This document shows positions 17,334 through 24,956 of a DNA stretch of 64,000 bases, piece after piece (positions within the stretch are counted from its first letter, which is position 1; each line of letters opens with the position of its first letter). Origin of the DNA: Oscillospiraceae bacterium (GTDB taxonomy: Bacteria; Bacillota; Clostridia; Oscillospirales; Ruminococcaceae); the NCBI GenBank assembly GCA_017847835.1, contig JAGASH010000005.1:372001-436000 (forward strand), given 5' to 3'. The notes beneath the pieces are model-generated. The model was not told where the DNA came from and did not search any database. It saw nothing but the letters and a program-made list of their open reading frames with translations. The position numbers and the translations under genes were made by a program.

Positions 17334-17362
17334 ATTATAACCCATTTCCCCGAAAAAATCAC
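17334..17362 (-). promoter_or_regulatory. Promoter of the polymerase-yolD operon
   Basis: On the minus strand GTGATT (17357-17362), a 17-base spacer TTTTCGGGG... and TATAAT (17334-17339). The -35 is weak, which fits a regulated gene. Confidence 0.6.
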
Positions 17363-17387
17363 TGGGCAATTTAAACGAAAATTTTAT

Positions 17388-17400
17388 GAACATTTTGTTC
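17388..17400. promoter_or_regulatory. LexA-like dyad with non-standard spacing
   Basis: GAAC and GTTC half-sites occur here with five bases between them. The Firmicutes LexA box has four. It lies about 25 bases upstream of the polymerase -35, so it is only a weak SOS-box candidate. Confidence 0.25.
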
Positions 17401-17461
17401 TTATTTGTCATAATTCTGAACCTGATTATCCAAATGTTCATCTTTACAGATAAATATGAGG

Positions 17462-17488
17462 TATATCGATACAAATAATACCGATATA
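17462..17488. promoter_or_regulatory. 27-bp inverted repeat upstream of rex (candidate operator)
   Basis: TATATCGATA and TACCGATATA face each other around a 7-base centre, 12 bases upstream of the rex -35. It does not match the clostridial Rex box (TTGTTAA-N4-TTAACAA), so an unknown regulator is possible. Confidence 0.4.
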
Positions 17489-17500
17489 TCAAAAAAGCAA

Positions 17501-17529
17501 TTGCATTATTTTTAAAGTTGTGTTATAAT
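17501..17529 (+). promoter_or_regulatory. Promoter of the rex-adhE-hydS operon
   Basis: TTGCAT (17501-17506), a 17-base spacer and TATAAT (17524-17529), placing transcription start about 15 bases before the rex ribosome-binding site. Confidence 0.78.
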
Positions 17530-17553
17530 CGAATTAAGAAAGGAGGAGGCGAA

Positions 17554-18153
17554 ATGAACGAGGTATCAAGAGCTGCTCTCGGCAGACTGCCGATGTATCT
17601 GAGATATCTGAAAGACGTTCAAACCGAAAACATTTCCGCGACAAAAATCGCAGAAGAACTTGGTTTGGGCGAGGTTCAGGTGCGCAAGGACCTGGCTGCC
17701 GCAAGCGGAAAAGGGCGCCCTAAAATCGGCTATGAAACCAAAGCGCTCATCGAACGGCTTGAGGTTTGTCTGGGACAGAAAAACCACTGTCGGGCAATTC
17801 TCGCCGGCGCAGGAAAGCTCGGACGAGCTCTTCTCGACTACGAGGGCTTCTCGGACTACGGTCTGGAAATCGCCGCCGCTTTCGACTGCGACGACGCTGT
17901 GGGAACCTCTGAGGCGGGAAAACCGATTTATCCGCTGGAAAAAATGCGGGACTTCTGCCGCGAAAACGGTATAAAAATCGGTATAATCACCGTTCCGAAA
18001 GAGGCGGCGCAGGAGGTTTGCGATTTGATGACCGAAAACGGTATCACCGCAATCTGGAGCTTCGCGCCGATTAATCTCAAAGTGCCGAAGGGTGTGGCAT
18101 TAAGGCAGGAAAATCTGGCATTATCACTGGCTCATCTAAATCAACAAATATAA
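17554..18153 (+). CDS. rex: Redox-sensing transcriptional repressor Rex
   Basis: This 199-residue repressor senses the NADH/NAD+ ratio and controls fermentation genes. The N-terminal winged helix is recognisable (RLPMYLRYLK, IAEELGLGEVQVRKDLA, GKGRPKIGY). The NADH-binding Rossmann domain has AILAGAGKLGRALLDY and the C-terminal helix FAPINLKVPKGVALRQENLA. A longer frame from 17518 covers the promoter; AGGAGGAGG supports the ATG at 17554. It heads an operon with adhE 23 bases downstream, so it probably controls adhE and itself. No good Rex box was found in the leader. Confidence 0.95.
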   Translation: MNEVSRAALGRLPMYLRYLKDVQTENISATKIAEELGLGEVQVRKDLAAASGKGRPKIGYETKALIERLEVCLGQKNHCRAILAGAGKLGRALLDYEGFSDYGLEIAAAFDCDDAVGTSEAGKPIYPLEKMRDFCRENGIKIGIITVPKEAAQEVCDLMTENGITAIWSFAPINLKVPKGVALRQENLALSLAHLNQQI

Positions 18154-18176
18154 TTATAAAACGGAGGTAAAGTAAC

Positions 18177-20846
18177 GTGAAGAACAAAACTTATGACATC
18201 GTTGACGGTGTGGAAAAGCTCGAGCAAGCATTCGCGCGCGTAAGAGAAGCGCAGAAGAAGTATGCGGAGTACACACAGGAGCAGGTTGACAAAATCTTTC
18301 TGGCGGCAGCTGTTGCTGCGGATAAAATGAGAATTCCGCTCGCAAAAATGGCTGTTGAAGAAACAGGAATGGGTGTGGTTGAGGATAAGGTTATCAAAAA
18401 CCACTACGCTTCCGAGTACATCTACAACGCTTACAAGGATACAAAGACCTGCGGCGTTATCGAAGAGGACAAGGCTTACGGTATCAAGAAGGTTGCAGAG
18501 TCAATCGGCGTTGTTGCGGCGGTTATCCCGACCACAAACCCCACTTCAACCGCAATCTTCAAAACTCTTATCTCTCTGAAAACCCGCAACGGTATCATCA
18601 TCAGCCCTCACCCCCGTGCAAAGAAGTGCACGATTGAAGCGGCAAAGGTTGTTCTTGAAGCTGCTGTTGAGGCAGGCGCTCCCGAGGGAATTATCGCTTG
18701 GATTGACGTGCCCTCGCTCGAAATGACAAACCTCGTTATGAAAGAGGCTGACATTATCCTCGCAACAGGCGGCCCCGGAATGGTTAAGGCAGCTTACTCC
18801 AGCGGCAAGCCCGCTCTCGGTGTAGGTGCCGGCAATACCCCCGCTATCATCGACGATACCGCTGATATTCTCCTCGCGGTAAGCTCGATTATTCACTCCA
18901 AGACCTTCGATAATGGTATGATTTGCGCTTCCGAGCAGTCGGTTATCGTTCACAAGAACATCTACGACAAGGTAAAGAAAGAGTTTATCGCTCGCGGCTG
19001 CTACTTCCTCAATCCCGAGGAAACCGAAAAGGTTCGCAAGACTATTATCATCAACGGCGCGCTGAACGCGAAAATCGTAGGTCAGAAGGCTCACACAATC
19101 GCAAAGCTCGCAGGCGTTGACGTTCCCGAGGGAACAAAAATCATCATCGGCGAGGTTGAGAGCGTTGAACTTTCCGAGGAATTCGCTCACGAAAAGCTCT
19201 CCCCCGTTCTCGCAATGTATAAGGCAAAGGATTTGCAGGACGCTTTCGCAAAGGCTGAACAGCTTATCGCAGACGGCGGCTACGGTCACACCTCTTCCAT
19301 TTATCTCGATGTGGCAACCGGCGAAGAAAAAATCCACGAATTTGCTGAAAGAATGAAGACCTGCCGTATTCTCGTAAATACTCCTTCTTCTCACGGCGGT
19401 ATCGGTGACCTGTACAACTTCAAGCTGAAGCCCTCGCTCACTCTGGGCTGCGGCTCCTGGGGCGGAAACTCCGTTTCGGAAAACGTCGGAGTAAAGCACC
19501 TGCTGAACATCAAAACGGTTGCCGAAAGGAGAGAGAATATGTTGTGGTTCAGAGCGCCTCAGAAGGTTTACATAAAGAAAGGCTGCCTGCCCGTTGCCCT
19601 TGAAGAACTGAAGAATGTTATGGGCAAGAAAAAGGCATTCATCGTTACCGACAGCTTCCTGTACAAAAACGGCTATGCACAGCCGATTATCGATAAATTG
19701 AACGAGCTCGGAATTGAGCACGCAGCGTTCTTCGACGTTGAGCCCGACCCCACTCTCGCTTGCGCAATCAAGGGTGCTGAGCAGATGACCGCTTTTGCTC
19801 CCGACTGCATTATCGCGCTCGGCGGCGGCTCCGCAATGGACGCAGCAAAGATTATGTGGGTTCTTTACGAGCACCCCGAGGCTGACTTTATGGATATGGC
19901 AATGCGCTTTATGGATATCAGAAAGCGTATCTACACCTTCCCGAAGATGGGTGAAAAGGCATACTTCATCGCAGTTCCCACCTCTGCGGGTACAGGCTCC
20001 GAGGTTACTCCGTTTGCCGTTATCACCGATGAAAAGAGCGGTATCAAGTATCCTCTCGCAGACTACGAGCTGCTCCCGAATATGGCAATCATCGACACCG
20101 ATTTCCATATGAGCGCTCCCAAGGGACTTACCGCAGCTTCCGGTATCGACGCTGTTACTCACGCTCTCGAAGCATACGCTTCCATTATGGCTACCGATTA
20201 CACCGACGGTCTTGCTCTCAGAGCGCTGAAAGTTATCTTCAAGTATCTGCCCCGCGCTTATGAAAACGGTCAAACCGATGTTGAAGCACGCGAGAAGATG
20301 GCAAACGCAGCAACAATGGCAGGTATGGCGTTCGCAAACGCATTCCTCGGCGTATGCCACTCGATGGCTCACAAGCTCGGCGCATTCCACCACCTGCCTC
20401 ACGGTGTTGCAAACGCTCTTATGATTGAAGAGGTTCTTCGCTTCAACGCTTGCGAAGTTCCCACAAAGATGGGCTCTTTCTCGCAGTACGACCACCCGCA
20501 CACTCTCGCTCGTTACGCTGAGGTTGCCGAGTATCTCGGAATTGAAGGCAAGAACGACGAAGAAAAGCTCGAAGGTCTTATCAAGGCTATCAACGACCTC
20601 AAGGCTAAGATTGGCATAAAGAATTCTATCAAGGAATACGGTATCGACGAGAAGGACTTCCTCGACAGACTCGACGATATGACCGAACAGGCATTCGATG
20701 ACCAGTGCACCGGCGCTAACCCGCGCTATCCGCTGATGAGCGAAATCAAGCAGATGTATCTCAACGCTTACTACGGCGACAAGCATTTCACCGAAATCGA
20801 AACTCCCGCGACAACTGCAAAATCTCGCGGCAAGAAGAGCAAGTAA
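18177..20846 (+). CDS. adhE: Bifunctional acetaldehyde/alcohol dehydrogenase AdhE
   Basis: This 889-residue enzyme reduces acetyl-CoA to acetaldehyde and then ethanol with NADH. The N-terminal aldehyde dehydrogenase half has the catalytic cysteine in DNGMICASEQ (Cys250) and PTTNPTSTAIFK. After the linker, the iron-dependent alcohol dehydrogenase half has IIALGGGSAMDAAKIMW, the iron ligands in GIDAVTHALEAY, and GVCHSMAHKLGAFHHLPHG. AdhE normally assembles into spirosomes. The start is a GTG at 18177 preceded by ACGGAGG. Codon use is noticeably more biased (GGC, AAG, CTC) than in its neighbours, as expected of a very highly expressed gene. Confidence 0.97.
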   Translation: MKNKTYDIVDGVEKLEQAFARVREAQKKYAEYTQEQVDKIFLAAAVAADKMRIPLAKMAVEETGMGVVEDKVIKNHYASEYIYNAYKDTKTCGVIEEDKAYGIKKVAESIGVVAAVIPTTNPTSTAIFKTLISLKTRNGIIISPHPRAKKCTIEAAKVVLEAAVEAGAPEGIIAWIDVPSLEMTNLVMKEADIILATGGPGMVKAAYSSGKPALGVGAGNTPAIIDDTADILLAVSSIIHSKTFDNGMICASEQSVIVHKNIYDKVKKEFIARGCYFLNPEETEKVRKTIIINGALNAKIVGQKAHTIAKLAGVDVPEGTKIIIGEVESVELSEEFAHEKLSPVLAMYKAKDLQDAFAKAEQLIADGGYGHTSSIYLDVATGEEKIHEFAERMKTCRILVNTPSSHGGIGDLYNFKLKPSLTLGCGSWGGNSVSENVGVKHLLNIKTVAERRENMLWFRAPQKVYIKKGCLPVALEELKNVMGKKKAFIVTDSFLYKNGYAQPIIDKLNELGIEHAAFFDVEPDPTLACAIKGAEQMTAFAPDCIIALGGGSAMDAAKIMWVLYEHPEADFMDMAMRFMDIRKRIYTFPKMGEKAYFIAVPTSAGTGSEVTPFAVITDEKSGIKYPLADYELLPNMAIIDTDFHMSAPKGLTAASGIDAVTHALEAYASIMATDYTDGLALRALKVIFKYLPRAYENGQTDVEAREKMANAATMAGMAFANAFLGVCHSMAHKLGAFHHLPHGVANALMIEEVLRFNACEVPTKMGSFSQYDHPHTLARYAEVAEYLGIEGKNDEEKLEGLIKAINDLKAKIGIKNSIKEYGIDEKDFLDRLDDMTEQAFDDQCTGANPRYPLMSEIKQMYLNAYYGDKHFTEIETPATTAKSRGKKSK

Positions 20847-20858
20847 GGAGGAAGTTAT

Positions 20859-21608
20859 ATGAATCTTGATAAAGTAATTGCGGTTCGCAACACAAAGACA
20901 ATTTATCGCGACGGCGACAAGTGCATAAAGCTGTTCAACGAGGATTTCTCAAAGGCTGACGTTCTCAACGAGGCTCTCAATCAGGCAAGAGTTGAGGAAA
21001 CAGGGCTCAATATCCCGAAAATCATCGAGGTTACCACGGTTGACGGAAAGTGGGCTATCGTTTCCGAGTTCATCAAGGGCAAGACGCTTTCTCAGCTTAT
21101 CAAGGAAAACCCCGCTGAGAAAGAGAGATATCTCGAAGAATTCGTTGATTTGCAGCTTATGGTTCAGTCCAAGACCTGCCCTATGCTCAACAAGCTCAAA
21201 GACAAGATGAACCGCAAAATCGCCGAGGCTGAAATCGACGCGACAACACGCTATGACCTCCACACCCGCCTTGAAGGTATGCCCAAGCACAACAAGCTCT
21301 GCCACGGCGACTTCTGGATGTCGAACATCATCATCGCTGAGGACAACACTCCTTACATTCTCGACTGGGCACACGCAACTCAGGGCAACGCTTCCGCTGA
21401 CGCTGCGAGAACTTACCTTTTGTTCTGGCTCAACGGCGATATCGACGGCGCAAAGAAGTACCTCGACTTGTTCTGCAAGAAGAGCGATACCGCAAGACAG
21501 TACGTTCAGAAATGGATGCCTATCGTAGCTGCTTCGCAGTCCGTCAAGGGCAACGCAAAAGAACGCGAGTTCCTGCTCTCTTGGGTTGACGTAGTAGATT
21601 ACGAGTAA
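20859..21608 (+). CDS. APH/protein-kinase-fold kinase of the hydS operon
   Basis: This 249-residue protein has a small kinase fold. A short N-lobe (IYRDGDKCIKLFN with the Lys, WAIVSEFIKGKTLSQLI hinge) is followed by a catalytic loop LCHGDFWMSNIII and a metal site YILDWAHAT, as in aminoglycoside/choline-kinase-like enzymes. In Ruminococcus albus the equivalent gene in the hydS unit is annotated as a serine/threonine kinase. It follows adhE by 12 bases with GGAGG. Together with the phosphatase at 23633 it probably forms a phosphorylation switch read out from HydS; the substrate is unknown. Confidence 0.85.
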   Translation: MNLDKVIAVRNTKTIYRDGDKCIKLFNEDFSKADVLNEALNQARVEETGLNIPKIIEVTTVDGKWAIVSEFIKGKTLSQLIKENPAEKERYLEEFVDLQLMVQSKTCPMLNKLKDKMNRKIAEAEIDATTRYDLHTRLEGMPKHNKLCHGDFWMSNIIIAEDNTPYILDWAHATQGNASADAARTYLLFWLNGDIDGAKKYLDLFCKKSDTARQYVQKWMPIVAASQSVKGNAKEREFLLSWVDVVDYE

Positions 21609-21617
21609 TTCTTTTCC

Positions 21618-21644
21618 CCGCGCCGTTTGAAAAAGGCGGCGCGG
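21618..21644 (+). terminator. Intra-operon GC hairpin (possible attenuator)
   Basis: An 8-bp stem CCGCGCCG / CGGCGCGG lies between the kinase and the next gene and is followed by CGGATTTATTCTATTTT. The T-rich tail is interrupted, so it could attenuate or mark a processing site, lowering expression of the downstream sensor genes relative to adhE. Confidence 0.5.
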
Positions 21645-21688
21645 CGGATTTATTCTATTTTGACACTTTTTATAAGGAGATTATGATA

Positions 21689-21934
21689 ATGAAAGTTACT
21701 ATCTGCATCGGCAGTTCCTGCCACTTAAAAGGTTCAAGACAGGTTGTTGAAAGACTTCAGTCGCTCGTAAACGAAAACGGTCTCACCGATACAGTTGAGC
21801 TCGGCGGTACTTTCTGTATGGGCAAGTGCCAGCAGGGCGTCTGTGTTACCGTTGACGACGAGTTTTATTCCGTTTCTCCCGAAACCGTTGACGCGTTCTT
21901 CAAGGAGAATATTCTCGCGAAGCTCGGCAAGTAA
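21689..21934 (+). CDS. Thioredoxin-like [2Fe-2S] ferredoxin
   Basis: This 81-residue protein has the thioredoxin-like [2Fe-2S] fold of NuoE/HydC C-terminal domains. The four ligands are visible as CIGSSCHLKG near the N terminus and FCMGKCQQGVC in the middle. AAGGAGA lies only two bases before an ATG at 21683, so the second ATG at 21689 is the likelier start. It sits between the kinase and hydS in the operon and is the natural electron carrier or redox input for HydS. Confidence 0.88.
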   Translation: MKVTICIGSSCHLKGSRQVVERLQSLVNENGLTDTVELGGTFCMGKCQQGVCVTVDDEFYSVSPETVDAFFKENILAKLGK

Positions 21935-21963
21935 CCGCATTTATCAAGGGAGGAAACTGATTT

Positions 21964-23640
21964 ATGGCGGATTATCTTACTCTGAGAAAATCCAACTGCA
22001 AAAACTGCTATAAATGTATTCGTCACTGCCCCGTGAAATCAATTCGTTTTTCGGGCAATCAGGCGCATATTATCGGAAACGAGTGTATTCTCTGCGGACA
22101 ATGCTTTGTTGTCTGCCCGCAAAACGCAAAACAGATTAAGGACGATACCGAAAAGGTAAAGGTTCTTCTGCAAAGCGGTGCGCCCGTTTATGTAAGCCTT
22201 GCGCCGTCCTTTGCCGCGAATTATAAGGGAGTCGGCATTGAAGCAATGCGCGAAGCCCTCAAAAAGCTCGGATTTTTCGACGTTGAGGAAACGGCAATCG
22301 GCGCGACTATCGTTAAAAAGGAATACGAAAAGATGCTGAAAGACGAAAAGCGCGATATCGTGATTTCGTCCTGCTGTCACTCGATAAACCTGCTTATACA
22401 GAAATATTTCCCGACGGTTCTCCCCTATCTTGCGGACGTGCTTTCACCTATGCAGGCGCACTGCAAGGATATCAAAAAGCGCAATCCTCAGGCGAAAACC
22501 GTTTTCATCGGGCCTTGCGTTTCCAAAAAGGACGAGGCGGATTATTACGCGGGAATTACCGACGCTGTGCTCACTTTTGAGGAGCTCACAAGCTGGCTCA
22601 AAGCAGAAAATATCGAGCTCAGAGCCGAGCGTGATACCGAGGAAAAGAGCCGTGCGCGCTTTTTCCCGACAACCGGCGGTATTCTGAAAACAATGGACTG
22701 CGACGCTGCGGATTATACCTATCTTGCAATCGACGGCGTGGAAAACTGTATAGCAGCGCTTCGTGAAATCGAAAACGGCGGCATAAAGAACGCGTTTATC
22801 GAGATGTCCGCTTGTATCGGAAGCTGCGTCGGAGGCCCTGTTATGGAGAAAAATCACCGCTCTCCTGTCAAGGACTACGCGGCAATCGCAAGTTATGCGG
22901 GCAAAAAGGACTTTGACGTTGATATGCCCGACTCGGTTGAGATAAGAAAATCGTTCGGCATTATCGAAAAGAAGCTTCCCACTCCCACCGAAACCGAAAT
23001 CAACTCGATTTTGCGTCAGATGGGCAAATTCAAGGAAGCGGACGAGCTGAACTGCGGCTCTTGCGGCTATGACACCTGCCGCGAGAAGGCAATCGCGATT
23101 TATCAGGGAAAAGCCGAGATTTCGATGTGCCTGCCGTTCCTCAAAGACAAGGCGGAGAGCTTCTCGGACAATATCGTAAACAATACCCCGAACGGACTTA
23201 TTGTACTGAACGAAAATCTCGAAGTTCAGCAGATAAACGCGTCCGCGAGAAAGATTATGAATATCCGTGCAGAAAGCGACGTTCTCGGCGAACAGGTCAT
23301 CAGAATTATGGACCCGAAGCCGTTTATGGACGTGCTTCAGACGGGCAAGGATTTGCGCGACTTCAGAACATATCTTGCCGAATATAACAAGTATGTCAAA
23401 TATACAATAATTCACGACAGGGATTATCACCTGCTTATCTGCATTATGCGTGATGAAACCGAGGAGCAGACCGCTCGCCGTCAGAAGGACGATTTCAGCC
23501 GCCAGACCGTGGAAATTGCGGACAAGGTTGTTGAAAAGCAGATGAGAATTGTTCAGGAAATCGCGTCGCTGCTCGGAGAAACCGCTGCTGAAACCAAAAT
23601 CGCACTTGCAAAGCTGAAGGAGAGTATTTCCGATGAATAA
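21964..23640 (+). CDS. hydS: Sensory [FeFe] hydrogenase with PAS domain (HydS, group C)
   Basis: This 558-residue protein begins with two [4Fe-4S] motifs (CKNCYKCIRHCP, 12-23; CILCGQCFVVCP, 41-52). The H-cluster domain has variant loops SSCCHS (135-140), IGPCVSKKDE (182-191) and MSACIGSCVGG (281-291). Another cysteine cluster CGSCGYDTC...MC (364-389) is followed by a PAS domain (about 400-515) and a C-terminal helical tail. Group C hydrogenases of this build are thought to sense H2 and signal rather than produce it. The usual TSCCPxW loop has His-Ser after the CCs, consistent with a sensor. GGAGG precedes the ATG, and its stop overlaps the phosphatase start by 8 bases, so the two are coupled. 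Confidence 0.93.
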   Translation: MADYLTLRKSNCKNCYKCIRHCPVKSIRFSGNQAHIIGNECILCGQCFVVCPQNAKQIKDDTEKVKVLLQSGAPVYVSLAPSFAANYKGVGIEAMREALKKLGFFDVEETAIGATIVKKEYEKMLKDEKRDIVISSCCHSINLLIQKYFPTVLPYLADVLSPMQAHCKDIKKRNPQAKTVFIGPCVSKKDEADYYAGITDAVLTFEELTSWLKAENIELRAERDTEEKSRARFFPTTGGILKTMDCDAADYTYLAIDGVENCIAALREIENGGIKNAFIEMSACIGSCVGGPVMEKNHRSPVKDYAAIASYAGKKDFDVDMPDSVEIRKSFGIIEKKLPTPTETEINSILRQMGKFKEADELNCGSCGYDTCREKAIAIYQGKAEISMCLPFLKDKAESFSDNIVNNTPNGLIVLNENLEVQQINASARKIMNIRAESDVLGEQVIRIMDPKPFMDVLQTGKDLRDFRTYLAEYNKYVKYTIIHDRDYHLLICIMRDETEEQTARRQKDDFSRQTVEIADKVVEKQMRIVQEIASLLGETAAETKIALAKLKESISDE

Positions 23641-24805
23641 TCTTTGCGTGGACATTGGCTACAAGAGCATAAATCATTACGGAGAGCAGCTCTGCGGCGA
23701 CCACGTTGACGTTGTCGAGCAGGGCGAGGACTCTTCGGTAATCGTGCTTGCAGACGGTCTTGGAAGCGGTGTTAAGGCGAGTATCCTGTCAACGCTCACC
23801 TCGAAAATCATTTCGACAATGATGGCTGAGGGGCTTTCGCTTGAAGACTGCGTTGAAACAATCGCGGCTACTCTGCCTATCGACAGCCAGCGCGGCGTTG
23901 CATATTCCACGTTCACCATAATTCACCTTATCGGAAACGAAACCGCGGAGCTTATTCAATACGACAACCCGAAGGTTATTCTTATACGCGACGGTGAAAA
24001 CTACGATTACCCGAGAACCGAAATGCACATCGGCGGAAAAAAGATTTTCCGTTCTTCGATTAAACTGCGCGAAAACGACCATTTTATCGCGGTAAGCGAC
24101 GGCTGCCCTCACGCGGGAATAGGCACGGGCTACAACTTCGGCTGGGAGATGAAGGACATAACCGCCTTTATGGAGCCGATTTCGCTTGCCGGGTACACCG
24201 CGAAAACAATCTCCACAATTCTCGTGGACGAGTGCGCGCGGCTTTACGGAAACAAGCCCGGCGACGACGCGACAGCCTGTGTTGTGAAAATACGCCGTCG
24301 TGAACCGATGAATATTCTCTTTGGTCCTCCGTCAAACCGCGACGACTGCGACCGAATGATGTCGCTTTTCTTCTCGAAAGAGGGCAAGCACATCATCTGC
24401 GGCGGTACAACCTCGACCATTGCCTCAAAATATCTCAACAAGCCCATTAAGGCAAGTCTGAACTTCGAGAGCTCGGACGTGCCGCCGATTGCCGAGATTG
24501 AGGGCGTGGATTTGGTTACCGAGGGTGTAATCACGGTGAACAAGGTGCTGACCTACGCGAAGGATTACCTCGCGGACAACTCGCTCTACGACAAGTGGAG
24601 CACCAAAAAAGACGGCGCGGCGCTTATCTGCCAGCTTCTTTTCGAGGAGGCAACCGACATCAATTTCTACGTCGGAAGAGCCGTCAATCCCGCTCACCAG
24701 AACCCCGACCTGCCGATAAATTTCAACATTAAGATGAACCTTGTCGAGGAGCTTTCAAAGTGTCTGAAATTAATGGGCAAGCGAATTAAAGTAAGCTATT
24801 TCTAA
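23633..24805 (+). CDS. SpoIIE/PP2C-type serine phosphatase of the hydS operon
   Basis: This 390-residue protein has an N-terminal PP2C-like SpoIIE phosphatase domain. Metal-site motifs are VIVLADGLGSGVKA, IAVSDGCPHAG and PGDDATACVVKI, ending near residue 220. A further 165 residues form an accessory domain I do not recognise (DRMMSLFFSKEGKHIICGGTT, EGVITVNKVL). It overlaps hydS by 8 bases. With the kinase gene upstream it makes a plausible reversible phosphorylation pair controlled by the PAS hydrogenase. It is the last gene of the operon before a strong terminator. Confidence 0.88.
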   Translation: MNNLCVDIGYKSINHYGEQLCGDHVDVVEQGEDSSVIVLADGLGSGVKASILSTLTSKIISTMMAEGLSLEDCVETIAATLPIDSQRGVAYSTFTIIHLIGNETAELIQYDNPKVILIRDGENYDYPRTEMHIGGKKIFRSSIKLRENDHFIAVSDGCPHAGIGTGYNFGWEMKDITAFMEPISLAGYTAKTISTILVDECARLYGNKPGDDATACVVKIRRREPMNILFGPPSNRDDCDRMMSLFFSKEGKHIICGGTTSTIASKYLNKPIKASLNFESSDVPPIAEIEGVDLVTEGVITVNKVLTYAKDYLADNSLYDKWSTKKDGAALICQLLFEEATDINFYVGRAVNPAHQNPDLPINFNIKMNLVEELSKCLKLMGKRIKVSYF

Positions 24806-24810
24806 TAAAC

Positions 24811-24846
24811 AAGCGCCGTTCCCGAAAGAGCGGCGCTTTTTAATAA
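24811..24846 (+). terminator. Terminator of the rex-hydS operon
   Basis: Stem AAGCGCCG / CGGCGCTT with a loop of about a dozen bases, followed by TTTAATAAATTT. Confidence 0.88.
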
Positions 24847-24851
24847 ATTTA

Positions 24852-24956
24852 AAGGCTGTTGAGAAATCGTCAGATGCAAGGAACACACGCAACGGCTAGG
24901 CTTTGTGCCTGCCGCTGCGTGTGTGACGCCGCAGATGGCGGTTTATCGACAGCCTT
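24852..24956. repeat. 105-bp imperfect palindrome (long hairpin element)
   Basis: The ends AAGGCTGT (24852-24859) and ACAGCCTT (24949-24956) are exact inverted repeats, extended imperfectly inward (TGAGAAATCG against CGGTTTATCGA). A second long arm pair ACACACGCAACGGC / GCCGCTGCGTGTGT differs at one position. The right end overlaps the stop codon of the lysR-type gene. It has the look of a dispersed non-autonomous element or very long hairpin and encodes nothing. Confidence 0.65.

Noticed and set aside
17462..17488. Rex operator upstream of rex
   Set aside because: The inverted repeat there has no TTGTTAA-N4-TTAACAA character, so it is listed only as an unassigned dyad.
18546..20786. Minus-strand frame of 746 codons opposite adhE
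   Set aside because: It is an antisense shadow produced by the strong codon bias of adhE; the product has no recognisable domain, start or context.
21660..21687. TTGACA and TATGAT just before the [2Fe-2S] protein gene
   Set aside because: Spacing is 16 and transcription would start inside the coding region, so it is unlikely to be a working promoter.
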